Shown: piece after piece, positions 1 to 10,279 of the stretch
How the letters are laid out: each line of letters begins with the position of its first letter
Numbering within the stretch: the first letter of the stretch is position 1
Source: Pseudeuparius sepicola
Lineage: Eukaryota; Arthropoda; Insecta; Coleoptera; Anthribidae
Reading direction: 5' to 3'
DNA: 64,000 nt
NCBI GenBank assembly: GCA_963920635.1
Contig: OY987302.1
Coordinates: forward strand, 27,813,278 to 27,877,277
The notes under the pieces: generated by a model
Databases searched by the model: none
What the model was told of the DNA's origin: nothing
Seen by the model: only the letters and a program-made list of their open reading frames with translations
Made by a program: the position numbers and the translations under genes

Positions 1-170
1 AAAATAATAAACCAATAAGTCCTTTTATTTACCTTTATTCCGAGGTTTCTTCTCCGCAAAATAACTGCCTACTTCATACGACAATTTTTATCGGGCGCTT
101 TTAGAAATAGGTGTTTCCGTCCTTGCGTACTCCACTCCTATGGACTCTTACCCTAAGAGATAGAAAACTT

Positions 171-461
171 TTATATTGGAAATTGATGGCACTGAGAAGT
201 TTATGCAACCTTGTGCCCAGGTAGTTCCAGAAAATTATATGGGGTTTTCGGGGCTCTTGAGATTATGATATTTTTTTAATTTATTTGATGATTATCCATG
301 GCCAAGTTTTTGCGGAAATCCAGAAAGACCTGAAATCTACAAAAATTTTCATAAAGTCAAGAGATTCGAACTCCTTGTGTAATTTTCTGAAACTCTCTGA
401 GCATCCGGTTGCATAACACTTCTCAGTGCCATCAATTTTCAACATAACTAATAGTTTTATT
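171..461. repeat. Imperfect inverted repeat (foldback, MITE-like)
   Basis: The segment around 180-212 (ATTGATGGCACTGAGAAG, then TTATGCAACC) recurs as its reverse complement around 407-440, and flanking TTTT/AAAA tracts extend the pairing. The spacer of about 190 bases has no coding signal. The right arm is also the start of a dispersed repeat seen again at 19310-19602, so this is mobile-element DNA and not a local hairpin. I found no clear target duplication. Confidence 0.6.
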
Positions 462-602
462 CTATCTTTATATTGCGCGAAAAGCTGTCCAAGGACGCAG
501 TTTTCTTTTTCAGCGACACCTAGCTATAAAAAAATTTTTGTTTTTGTTTCTTATGTTTTTTATGGAGCGCAAAATAGGGGAGAAAATCCCGGTGACAGAA
601 CT
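340..602 (+). repeat. Dispersed repeat A, copy 1
   Basis: This stretch aligns by eye with 19310-19602 in the same orientation. Shared blocks include TGTGTAATTTTC, CTCAGTGCCATCAATTTTC, ATATTGCGCGA, GTTTCTCATG or GTTTCTTATG, and GGGCGCAAAATA. A shorter third piece starting ATTGCGCGAAAAGTTGGCCA lies near 19141. It has no protein signature and is a degenerate nonautonomous element. Confidence 0.55.
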
Positions 603-941
603 AGAAAAATTAACAAGTATACTTACCTGTATACAATACAGCAGAAAGGCTGCGCTAGGGGCACAATAATGGAGTGCAAGAAGCAACTCATCGTAGATTC
701 TGTCATCTGCAGCGAGGTTCATTCCAACGAACCAAATCTCTACATGGCCTGTGTGGTCTAGAATTCCTTTCCACAAGAGTGGCTCATAGGCGTCTTAAAA
801 AGATATAAAGTATATATCCTAATACAGATTCCTTTTTACACATCATGACAACGTGGCGTACCAGAATAAACTCAAATCCGCAAGAAGTAACAGCGAATCT
901 GACACAATCCCTACATACGAAGAGAGATTTTCCAAGGAGAT

Positions 942-1378
942 TCACTAAATTGTTTGGGAAGGCATCCATTATAGGTAGTAGATTCAAAAATACTGATGTA
1001 GAGCAAAAGCAATAAAATAGTCTGTATAACCTATAAATCTATTTTATTTGTTCTTTTCTGGTTACCGGTTTCGCAAGCTACAAAGTTGCTTGCATCTTCA
1101 GACCACTAAAAAAGAAGGGATGGTAGGGATCAGTACAGTCCCAAGTGACAAAGTCAAACACTTTAAAAAACATTAAATAAAATTATTACAATTAAAAAAT
1201 ATCCAAAAATATTTCTGCTAAATACCAACAATTAAGGCAAACAATAACATACTTACATAGATAATAAGCACTAGCTAGAGATTTGTCAAACATTACATAT
1301 CGGAGGCTGCACATCCAGGTAGGTTTTATAGGTTATACAGACTATTTTTATTGCTTTTGCTCTACATCAGTATTTTTG
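942..1378. mobile_element. 437-bp insertion with 12-bp target duplication (Penelope-like candidate)
   Basis: GAGATTCACTAA occurs at 930-941 and again at 1379-1390. Removing the 437 bases and one copy rejoins the QGDSLSP block of the reverse transcriptase relic, which supports a real insertion. Inside, 983-1045 and 1322-1378 are inverted copies (ACTGATGTAGAGCAAAAGC and its complement). A hammerhead-like fold lies on the minus strand at 1045-1118. Short elements with internal inverted segments, hammerhead motifs and target duplications of this size are typical of 5'-truncated Penelope-like retroelements. No Penelope RT or GIY-YIG code is present, so the class rests on the ribozyme-like motif. 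Confidence 0.6.
1045..1118 (-). ncRNA. Hammerhead-ribozyme-like motif, copy 1 (best of four)
   Basis: Reading the minus strand from 1118 down: stem I 5' side ending UGGU, then CUGAAGA (core C3-A9), one extra U, stem II GCAAGC/GCUUGC (six perfect pairs, nine-base loop), GAAA, then ACCGGU (self-complementary, forms helix III with no loop), then A as the cleavage-site base, then ACCAGAAAAG, which pairs with UGGU and the U-run of the 5' side. All core bases of a type I hammerhead are present; the extra U after the core is the only irregularity. Hammerheads with a tiny helix III that act as dimers are known from Penelope-like retroelements and retrozymes. Confidence 0.55.
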
Positions 1379-1665
1379 AGATTCACTAAGTCCAATATGC
1401 TTCTGCATTGCGATATCACATCGGTTAAACTCAACCAGTTACGGCTTCACTATCAAGAACAGCAAAAGTTAAAAGAAACCAAGTTAAATCATCTTTTGTT
1501 ACAGATGATTTAATATTGAGTCCGCAACCAAAACCTAACTTATAAAAATGCTTAAAATTATAGAGCAGTTCTCTGGAGACATTGGAATGAAGTTTGGACT
1601 GGACAAATATTTCGTACCCTTATTAACATCATCAGAAATGAATAAAGCTGTTTTTTTACCTGCCG

Positions 1666-2035
1666 CTATTTTTTTACATCATGACTGAAACACCCTTCAT
1701 AATATTAGTTTGACTTGATATACGCACTTCCTGGAAAATTCTACATAAGACCAAGATTTTAATTATTTTCTAATGAAGAAAATAATGAGGAAATTTATCT
1801 ACATCTTGTTCCTACATGGAATGAAATGAAAGGTAAGTTATTGATTTTCGCAATTCCTGGTTGTTGGATCTGGATATTAAATTTTACAGGTTAAAAGGAA
1901 AGGCACACAATGCATCTTATCTCTGTTTTACTTGGGAAAATCTAGGAAATGCCATTTTATATATCTCAGGAGTGGATAAAATATAGCTTTTATAAGGGTT
2001 AGCATAACAAATTGTAGCTAGCTGCAGCGGGGAGA
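1666..2035. other. No recognisable gene; possible decayed tail of the RT relic
   Basis: AT-rich. An open stretch around 1775-1840 is followed by GTAAGT at about 1832 and a TTTTACAG at about 1890, which look like splice sites, but neither flank encodes anything I recognise. Confidence 0.3.
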
Positions 2036-2110
2036 TAGCCCAATAGGAAGACGGATTGATCGAGGCAGGAGGGTTCGAACCTACATATACGATGTAGGCG
2101 TAAACACTTT
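2036..2110 (+). repeat. tRNA-like segment (decayed SINE head or tRNA pseudogene)
   Basis: TAGCCCAATAGG at about 2043 resembles a pol III A box, eight bases after a GGGGAGA acceptor-like start. GGGTTCGAACC at about 2072 is a near-perfect B box. The bases expected to close the acceptor stem do not pair, so a functional tRNA is unlikely. No second copy of this version was found in the window. Confidence 0.4.
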
Positions 2111-2951
2111 TCAGCGAAAAATGGGTTGAGCGAGTTTGAAGGTTCATTTCTCATAAATTTCACCCTCCGATTGTGCGTCACATTTATAATACACAAACTT
2201 TGAACAATGATAGACAGAACTATTTATCTGAGTAGAATATGTTATTATCCCCCCACATGATAAATTTATTCTCTCTTCCATAAACTTCCTACGAAGTATA
2301 CCAACTTGTGTGATAAATTATACTTAAAGTTTGTGTTTTTATGTAAAATAATATTATATATTACATTCTACGTTTCAGAGAGGGAGTTTTCTTTTTTTTT
2401 CTGAACGCGTGTTTTAGTTGCACACAAAAAAAGGTTTTGAAAAAATTTCCTTTCTTTTTTTATCACAAAATATTTTGATACAACATAATTTATTTTATCT
2501 CCAAAAACGCGGGGAATTAATTTTCAGAGATACAAAAGTATGACTTCCTCTGACATTGTTTATAAATTTTAACAATTTAAGCTGGTGTAATAATGAATTG
2601 AATGATATAGGTAAAATGTCCTTCATAATAATCAACAAAATATGTTTATGCACGATCGGTCGTTAAATCGCATTTTACCATGACGAAATTCTTCTGGCGT
2701 TAAGCAATGGCACCGTCTCATGCGTTTATTGCTTGCTAAGCAACTGTGAGACAAAGCCTATGGAAAAGTTATATAACCCCCACAACTTTATACTGCCAAA
2801 TGGAAACTAATTAAGGAAGGAGGATGGAGCATGCTTGGTATTAACGCAGGACCGGGATAGTCTTCATTTTTCGTAAAATCATTACCTACAATACAGGCCA
2901 AAAATTATAAGGTAGGTTTGAGTCTTTCAGTTTAGGAATCCTTGATAATAC
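2111..2951. other. Intergenic, AT-rich, nothing recognised
   Basis: Holds homopolymer T tracts (2390-2400, 2452-2462) and no inverted repeat, tandem array or coding block that I can support. Confidence 0.4.
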
Positions 2952-3466
2952 ATAGGGTAATTCAGGGATAGTTGGCCATAGTTTTTAAATAAATCGGAAT
3001 AAAAAGAACCCTAAGTCATATTAGACGCATTTATTGCTCAAATCAAATAACCAGTTATTCTTCTGCAATAATTGCAAATAACTCGATTAAAAATGAAATC
3101 TAAACATAAAACAAATTTCTACAAAAAATCAAGAATTTTTCCATCTCTCCCGAGTCCTAGGGTAGGGATATGATGGCCATGTAAGCCCGGATAAGTTATC
3201 TTTGACTTCTTGACTGTATGTCAAGTGGTCCACACTTCAAACAATGTACGCATTTAATCCAATAATTTTGTTTTGTTTCATCAGTTATAATGTTTTATAT
3301 ATTTACTTACTTTGTTTTTGATATTTCTACCGAACTATGCAGACACCACACGCACTAACGTTAGTCCCAAAGGTTGACTGCCTCGCCAGCGCCATCTACC
3401 AATCGAAGGGTGAAATTACTCAATATGGCCATCTCTACCGTATGGCCATCTATCCCTGAATTACCT
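2952..3466. mobile_element. Nonautonomous element with TAAGGTAATTC-type ends
   Basis: The left end AGGGTAATTCAGGGATAG then TGGCCATA (2954-2982) matches the complement of the right end, TATGGCCATC then TATCCCTGAATTACCTTA (3440-3467). A further TATGGCCATC-like site lies just inside the right end and ATGGCCATG at about 3173. The ends resemble those of the element at 40002-41080 (TAAGGTAAC with a nearby GGGCACC), so both may be one family. No coding capacity was seen. Confidence 0.6.
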
Positions 3467-4673
3467 TAAAGCAATTCAAATTTTAGATTCCCAATTATGA
3501 AGAAGTAGGTACCTACATAAACGCCTATGCCACTTTGTCGCATGGCCTCGAAAGTTGATTTAAATTACAGAAATATTTATTTATCATAATCCTCAACCAT
3601 TTAGTTTTGGCAGTCAGGGAAGGACCACAAGTCGCACAGCTAAGAATAATAAGAAAAAATATCGAAGCACCACATACTGCCACCTATCACCTTGTCAGAT
3701 ACCAAAATGTTGTGTCAAGACTTGGTTCCTACACAGGGCGATTTCCGCCTCATGCGTATTTTATAATAATCATAGATCTTTTACTCCTTTCTGGGATTCT
3801 TTATTCATTGAATTAAAATGAGCACACGCCATCCGCGTCACTTAAAAGACGAATACCTATGCTCTTGGCCATTATTTTATGAAGAAAATATTGTATGTAT
3901 GTAAATGTTTCTAAATAGCTTACTTGTCGTCAACTCATGGAGCAACATTTAAATTTAGCCATCGCATAACGAAATATATGAAGTGTAACTGAAATGTCGT
4001 CAAATGTTCCTCTATTTCTCAATATTGAAATAAGCAAGTTTAATAAAAAGTTGCATGTAATGGGAACGGGATCCGAACTGCACATGAGAAAATCCGCACC
4101 GGTTAAACAGAAATAAGTGATTTATTAGGCAATAAAGTTCCTCCGAATGAATAGGTAGATTTTGAAAGGGTGTTGCTCTTGTGATTTAAGGGCCACGACA
4201 AAAGGATAACAATATAAATGGGATGTTTTAAATAATATCACAAGCTCCATTAATTCGCATAAAACTGCTGATAGCGATCGATTGTACCGTATTTTCGGGA
4301 TGTTGCATATGTTAGAAATATGCAAAATCCGAATCGAGGGGTGCGCCTCATGCTTCGATAGACAGGTAGAGGATATGGGTAACCCGTTCGCTTTTGTCAG
4401 AGGATATTTGATTTGTGGGCCATCTGTATACGCGTGCAGTTGGGTTTCACGGTCGTTGCACTTTGGTATATCCAGTTTTACATTTTTTGAATACCCGCAC
4501 CCAGCAATGAAAAATAAGTAATTATTTCTAAATTCATAAAGCCGAACTACGACTTCTATTGACGAAATCTTATACGGTACGTCTCACAACTATTTAAATA
4601 TTTGTTGATTTTCTTACATACAGATTGTTGGAATTTCTTCTCTGAGAATACTATATACCTATACTATATATAT
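3467..4673. other. No gene recognised
   Basis: Contains only short open frames without homology signals, for example 4282-4521 (79 codons, no recognisable domain). No long inverted or tandem repeat was found. Confidence 0.4.
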
Positions 4674-4898
4674 ACTATGTGAAAATTTAAAATTATCCAT
4701 AGCTCTTTTATTTTTATAATAACTATGCCGAGTATTATATCATTGGAAAGATAAAAAAATGACCGATTTGATTAGGCCACAGCCAATTATGATTTATATT
4801 TTCAAATCGGTCATTTTTGAGCTTTCCAAAGATATAATACTCGGCATAGTTATTATAGAAATAAAAGAGCTATGGATAATTTTAAATTTTCACATAGT
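4674..4898. repeat. 225-bp hairpin with ~90-bp near-perfect arms
   Basis: ACTATGTGAAAATTTAAAAT at 4674 is matched by its complement ending at 4898. The arms run through CATAGCTCTTTTATTT, ACTATGCCGAGTATTATATC and GACCGATTTGA with only a few mismatches, around a loop of about 30 bases near 4780. The high arm identity suggests a recent snapback element or a template for long double-stranded RNA. Confidence 0.75.
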
Positions 4899-5363
4899 CA
4901 GCCATTGAATATTTTCATAATTACGTTCTATGTTATAATTAGACATACTTCAAACATTCAAATATTTTATTTTTACCTGGTAACAAAATGTAACAAATGT
5001 CATATCTCAAAAATCACAAACAACATAAAAAATTGGAAAAGTTTATCTTATTAAGCCCAAAATTATCTATAATTTTTGTCTCTACAGTTTTTCTGTATAA
5101 TCAGAAATAACGGAGCCACAGAGATCTGATGAAATAGCAAAAAATCACTCTTTTCAAATTATCTAGTGAGTTATGAACTTTTCTAAAAATCCAAAAAGGG
5201 CATTACATTGGGCATTTAAAACCGCAATTCTTTCCCCATTTAACCTTTGTTCTAGCTCTGCTAGTTTCCGAGATCCCCATAGTGGTCATCGTAATGCACA
5301 TATAAAATGACGGAAAGTTTGTAGTGACCTGGATTTGAAGGATCTTCAAGGTGTTATATATTG
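4899..5363. other. No gene recognised
   Basis: AT-rich left part and a more mixed right part up to the Mutator-like element. No domain was recognised in the short frames. Confidence 0.35.
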
Positions 5364-5758
5364 GGTAAAGGGCACGATACACAAACAACGGTATGCTAAT
5401 GCGCATCTCGCGTCCTAGGCTCCTTCCACATCTGACGTCACTGCGAAGCAGAGGCCTAAAGATAATATAAATCCCATATAAATAAAACGCAGTTTTAATG
5501 CAAAAATAGCGACGTTTATACAGGCACAGACATATATAAGCTATATAGGTCTGTGATATAGGTTTCACCCAAGGTTATTACGAAGAGGGGTTTGACCAAC
5601 ATTTTTAATAATCGTTAATATATTATGAATCGGTCAAATCTATATATTATGTATATAATATATAAGCGAAATACCAAATACAACTGACTTACTCACGGGA
5701 CGGGGGCACAGCAAAGGGTCTTTTCAATCGGAAGAAGTCGTGGGAATCGGATAGTTGC

Positions 5759-5952
5759 TGGGGTTGCAGTCAGGATAGGTGTGGATGCCTTAAAGTTTCG
5801 GAAAGTTTTATTTCTTTTTTTCAATACATCTTTAATTTTTGTTTTTAACTTTTAGATGTCTTGAAAAAGGAAATAAAACTTTCCAAAAGCTCAACTTTTC
5901 AAACAAGGGTGTTCCTTGAAGGCCTCCAAACCTATCCTGAATTCAACCCCAT
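5759..5952. repeat. Inverted repeat nested in the Mutator-like element
   Basis: GGGTTGCAGTCAGGATAGG at 5759 pairs with CCTATCCTGAATTCAACCCC at 5933-5952. The inner arms TTTCGGAAAGTTTTATTTC and GAAATAAAACTTTCC also pair. An internal MITE or foldback is likely. Confidence 0.6.
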
Positions 5953-6226
5953 AAATTTGTTTAACAAGTTTACTGTTTGTTTTCTTACGTTCATGTAGGT
6001 GTTTGTTGGATTTGAATGTGTAGTTGTTGAATAAAATTAAACAAAATGCATTAGGGCAGATCTAACAGAAGTAATAGGTATACATACTACATTATTTGTA
6101 TTTATATTTATTACATACATTTATTGATAAGCAGGTGTAAGTCGTGACTGACTAAGTTAAAAAGAAAAAAGTATGTAGTAGGGATGCAGTCAGCAGGGCA
6201 AAAAGAAAATACTCTTTGTTATAATA

Positions 6227-6577
6227 TGGTCAAGCTTTCGGAATGAATTTATTCCTTCATCAGGACAATAGCTACAATAAATATACATTATAAAAATATT
6301 ATATTGTTAATGTTAGGACTACTTAGATACCTGAGGTTTAATTTATAATTCGCAGAAAGAATACAAAGAAAAAATTTTTTTTCATCGAAAGAAGATTATA
6401 ATAGGATTTGTGCATTTACTGTATAGGATACTTCGTTAGTATTTTTTCCGCGAATTTTAAACTAAACGTCAAGTTTGTAAGTGGTCCTACATTAACATTA
6501 TAACATTTTTATAATGTATATTTGTAGCTATTATCCTGATGAAGGAATAAATTCATTCCGAAAGCTTGACCATATCA
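6227..6577. repeat. Palindromic repeat with a hammerhead-like core on both strands
   Basis: The arms ATATGGTCAAGCTTTCGG... (6227-6330) and ...CCGAAAGCTTGACCATAT (6470-6577) are complementary over about 95 bases. The outer part of each arm, read 5' to 3', is CUGAUGA, one extra A, GGAAU/AUUCC stem, GAAA, AGCU (6536-6567 on plus; about 6233-6263 on minus). This is the same arrangement as the hammerhead-like motif at 1045-1118. Two head-to-head Penelope-type ends would give such a palindrome. Confidence 0.6.
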
Positions 6578-6751
6578 CCAAAAACTCGACGTGTTTTTAC
6601 ATCGGGAGTAGCATACCGTTGTTTGTGTATCGTGGTAAAGGGCATTCATTATCAAAAGACACAAAAACAATTAAGGTTTCATCAAGTCAAGTAGCTTGAC
6701 ATTTTAACAATTAACTTGACTTGACTTGAAAATCAAGCTTTTGACGAATTA

Positions 6752-7382
6752 AATATTTGACTTGACTTGATATTGGAAAATTACTACTTGTCTTGAACTT
6801 GACTTGATTTCAAGTCAAGTCAAGTAGCTTGAATATCAAGTCAAGCCATGAATCTCTAAAATTGGCAATAAAATAAAATTTATTTTTACTTGTGAACATG
6901 TTTATTTATTATTAACACACAAAATAAGAACCAAGTTTCCGAGAAAAATGTTTATATATTAAGAAAAAAAAAGTGCTTTGAACGGTGTTAACGTGAAACA
7001 AATAGAAGTTTTTGTTGTCTATGTTACACAGACACAGACACCCTAATAGAAGTTTTTGTTGTTACACGGACTATACACACAGTTTTGGTACGGACTTAAA
7101 ATAGTTTATTTTTGTTATTTCCTAGTTTTGCAAAAAAAGTGTACAATGCAAAGGCTTATTATTATTATTATTTACCTAACTGTCCTAACTGATAATAAAA
7201 TTTGAAATTGATAAAAAATTAAGTAATCAGGTAGCTTCAAGAAAAACTTGATTTTTCAATTACTTCAGAAATAAATACTTGACTTGACTTGATATTGGAA
7301 AATTACTACTTGACTTGAACTTGACTTGATTTCAAGTCAAGTCAAGTAGCTTGAATATCAAGTCAAGCCATGAATCTCTAAA
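6752..7382. repeat. Direct repeats of ~106 bp built from TCAAGTCAAG motifs
   Basis: The block at 6752-6858 recurs at 7277-7382 with about two differences. Each is packed with CTTGACTTGA and TCAAGTCAAG in both orientations and ends in CCATGAATCTCTAAA. More such motifs lie at 6680-6750. The 418 bp between hold no gene. Dense short motifs in both orientations are usual in subterminal regions of DNA transposons, where transposase binds. Confidence 0.7.
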
Positions 7383-8421
7383 AACAATATTACAAAGAAA
7401 TACTGTTTACCCTGTACACTGGCTTTAAAAAAAGTTATGTGGAACTAGTGATTCCATTAGCAGCGTTATTAGCTATACAAAACTACTATACCGAAGAGAC
7501 ATACCTACGCACTTCATATTGTCAGTCGCTTTCCTGTAGTAATATATTTTTTTAAATAATTGTTTACTCCGCCACTAGACTTTTCTTATTAAATTTAATG
7601 CAGGTACCAATAGTATCCTCTAGCCTTATTGATATGTACCTATGTGTCAAAAATACATATATTATTCTCTGTCGTTTCTTGTATTGTATTTGTAATACTT
7701 AAAACCAAGATGTATGACAAAAAATAACGCATTACTAGCACTACCTCTTATTAATAACATTTTCATTAATACTTATAATGGTATCTTGTTACAGGATAAA
7801 AACTTGGAATTCTGCCGCTCTAACGTGGACTTTTAGGGTAAGTTATTTAAATTTGTATCTATATAATAATTATATTGCTCAACGCAAATTACTCTCGGCA
7901 GGATACGAAATAGATATTGATCTCGATTAAGTTTTAAACGTTATAAACGCACATAACTCGTGCCTACTAAATAATAATTAAATGTGGTGTTCTATGTAGT
8001 ATAAATAATATCTTTAATAATGAGAACAGAAAAAAGCACATCGTCAATTTAACTAATCAATATGTCTTTAACAACATAATATTCTGATATATTAAAAAAA
8101 TATAAAAAAGCAATGCAATATCATTGTGTTCAAATTAAACTCTGTTATGCGTATACTGTCTTGCATTCAACAATGAAGATGCTAACTGCCGAGTCCATCA
8201 TAATATAAAACAACTTTCGGTATGCAGCATTAGACCAGTGAATATACTATTAGAATAGTTACTGACTAAACCTATGAAGACTTAACTAGGGTTCCTGAAT
8301 AAGGAGAGTGCGGACAATAAATTCATTAGTGTCATTAGTTGCCGATTTTAAACATTATATAGCTAAAATTATGGGGTTTCACTGTTCATAGAAACTGTAT
8401 GTGAAATTAGAGGATTTTGTA
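7383..8421. other. No gene recognised
   Basis: AT-rich, with short frames only. A TTGTTACAG acceptor-like site near 7790 has no supportable exon around it. Confidence 0.35.
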
Positions 8422-9384
8422 TTCCAAACAGGATTACTTTTTCAGGGTTGCTTGCAAAATATCACATTCGAAATAATGGTACGAATTGCGCTATGTGGTA
8501 TTTTCCCAAACAATAGGGGTGGTTTCCTAAACATTTTTGCAGTAAAATGCTCTAAGTTGTAGGGGATCAAAATATGAACAACTCTTCCATTTTTTTTTGT
8601 ATATCTAATACACAACGAGTTACAGCGTATTTCTTATATTGTCTTGTAAACCTTTTTGACAAAAAATGACCTCAGTAAAAGTTGGAAGGGTTAAATGATC
8701 TACAATTTTGTTTTAATTTTTTTTTATTATCTTGACTACAAGCAAAGAAAATGGTACTACGCGTACTACGCGTACTACGTAGTATCATTTTCTTTGCTAC
8801 AAGTTACAGCGCAAAGATACCTACTATTGGGAGTGTCATAAACGCGCTGTAACTTGTTAAGTAGTAAATTTTGTAAAACAAAATTGTAGATCATCTCCAA
8901 CTTTTATTAATGTCATTTTTTGTTAAAAAAAATGTTTACAAGACCAGTCATGTAGTAAACAATTTTTTTTGTCATGTAATGCGCTGTAAATCATTAATAT
9001 TAGAGACACAAAAAATTATAAGAAAAATTTGACCAGAAGTTTATCCTATAAAGCTTTTATTAAGGTCTTTTTTTGTAAAAAAATGTTTACAAGACCACCC
9101 CTGCAGCGTGCTGAATTTTTGTCATGTAAATAATGCGATGTAACTCGTTATGTACCTACCTACTAGAGATACAAAAAAAATATGAGGAAAAGTTGTTCAT
9201 ATTTTGATCCCCTACAACTTTTATTCGAGCCATTTTGCTCTAAAAAAATATTTAGGAAACCACCCTTATTGTTTAGGAAAACACCTTATAGCTCAATTCT
9301 ACCAGGAATTCGAGTGAACTTTTTTTAATTGGTCACTCAGGAGGCAGTCTCCAAGCAACCTTGAAAAAATCATCCTGTTTGGAA
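8422..9384. repeat. 963-bp foldback element with a central GTACTACGC palindrome
   Basis: Outer arms: TTCCAAACAGGAT then TTTTTCAGGGTTGCTTG (8422-8455) pairs with CAAGCAACCTTGAAAAA then ATCCTGTTTGGAA (9347-9384). Inner arms include GGGGTGGTTTCCTAAAC (8516) against GTTTAGGAAACCACCC, and GTAGGGGATCAAAATATGAA against TTCATATTTTGATCCCCTAC. In the centre (about 8742-8800) GCAAAGAAAATG surrounds repeats of TACTACGCG and pairs with CATTTTCTTTGC. Units reading GTAAACCTTTTTGAC, or similar with CAAAAAATGAC, recur between arm and centre. Confidence 0.7.
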
Positions 9385-10279
9385 TTTTTTGTTGCTGCCC
9401 CTATAAACTGAGCACAATTTTATTGAACTACAGTGGAAACTGAAATAATGTATGTACCTAGTAGGTATTACCGATAAAAATTTGCTAAATTCATATCTTT
9501 GCATGGCATGCTAAAATATATTGTTAGAGATAACTATATATGGTCGGAATTGGGAGAAGAAAAAAACCTAAAAACACACCCTAAAAACCAATATCGAAAA
9601 AATACGTATGGGTTTTCATTACTTTATTGATAAAAAATCTTATAATTTTTAAGTAAATTTGTAATATAAACCAAAGTCTGTTTATTTTTAATTTTATGTT
9701 TTATTCACTTTTCGTTTTAGCATTTAAAAAATATATATTTTAAAGAAATTAAATTGGAACCCTTTTTAATGCGTAATGTTTTTTTTTATTTTCAAAGAGC
9801 GCACTATTTTTAAAAAAATATATAAAAATTGTTGGGCTCCAGGAACAGGACTCCTCAATGTCTAAAGATACGAGAATATCTGAAGAAAAAGCACAGGTGA
9901 AAACCATCCGTGGGTTCTAGTTGCTCCACAGATCCATAGACTGGCAGTATTTCTTTACATCGTCTGGGTAAATTCATTCCTTCTAATAATCGACCTCGCT
10001 TGCTTAAACTTGCTTTTCAGGACGTAGTTCACGTCAGGGAAGTGTTCAACGTTTTAAAGAACTCTAGAACTTAGAACTCAAGTCAATTTCGGCACATATT
10101 GCTGTCCTGTGACAGGACAACAACATCAGTAATATGGGGATGCGAAGAAGCAACTTGACGAGCGCCTAAAAAACGGAGAGCCTAATTTAGGTATTAGGTA
10201 CGTTAAGGAAATACCTACTATGGTCGCTTTAAACTAGGCGGGGCATCCAATTGCGAGCCCGGATCAATTATTGTTTGGC
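9385..10279. other. No gene recognised
   Basis: Very AT-rich to about 9840, then mixed composition. It borders the Jockey-type relic but carries no upstream EN or gag motif that I can read. Confidence 0.35.

Larger units (their letters stand above)
630..1665 (+). pseudogene. Non-LTR retrotransposon reverse transcriptase relic (R2-like RT type)
   Basis: Pieces in all three forward frames give a colinear reverse transcriptase. At 655-760 there is CKKQLIVDSVIC...NLYMACV. At 780-900 a leucine-rich YKV...FL..M.TWRTR block follows. At 905-941 plus 1379-1470 the block IFQGDSLSPICFCIAI carries the conserved QGDSLSP motif. At about 1495-1515 VTDDLIL matches the xxDD active-site box. At 1548-1640 EQFSGDIGMKFGLDK follows the active site. 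Frameshifts, stops and the insertion at 942-1378 make it dead. The order and spacing match the RT of elements commonly annotated as R2-like in insects; the clade is my inference. The 3' end of what seems the same family is at 38964-39250. The EN, N-terminal and C-terminal parts are absent here. Confidence 0.72.
5374..6633. mobile_element. Mutator-like (MULE-type) nonautonomous element
   Basis: Both ends carry a perfect 25-bp inverted repeat: ACGATACACAAACAACGG then TATGCTA at 5374-5398 and its exact complement at 6609-6633. The ends are flanked by the same 10 bases, GGTAAAGGGC (5364-5373 and 6634-6643). A 9-11 bp target duplication with perfect terminal repeats is the hallmark of Mutator-like elements. 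The 1260 bp inside hold two nested inverted repeats (5759-5952 and 6227-6577) and no transposase. Perfect ends and duplication imply a fairly recent insertion. Confidence 0.8.

Noticed and set aside
426..761. 111-codon frame as a gene
   Set aside because: Its first half lies in dispersed repeat A and its second half is part of the reverse transcriptase relic, so it is not an independent protein.
942..1378. Intron in the reverse transcriptase relic
   Set aside because: The segment is flanked by a 12-bp direct repeat and lacks GT...AG borders, so it is an insertion.
2036..2110. Functional tRNA gene
   Set aside because: A and B boxes are recognisable, but the acceptor stem does not pair and no anticodon arm is convincing.
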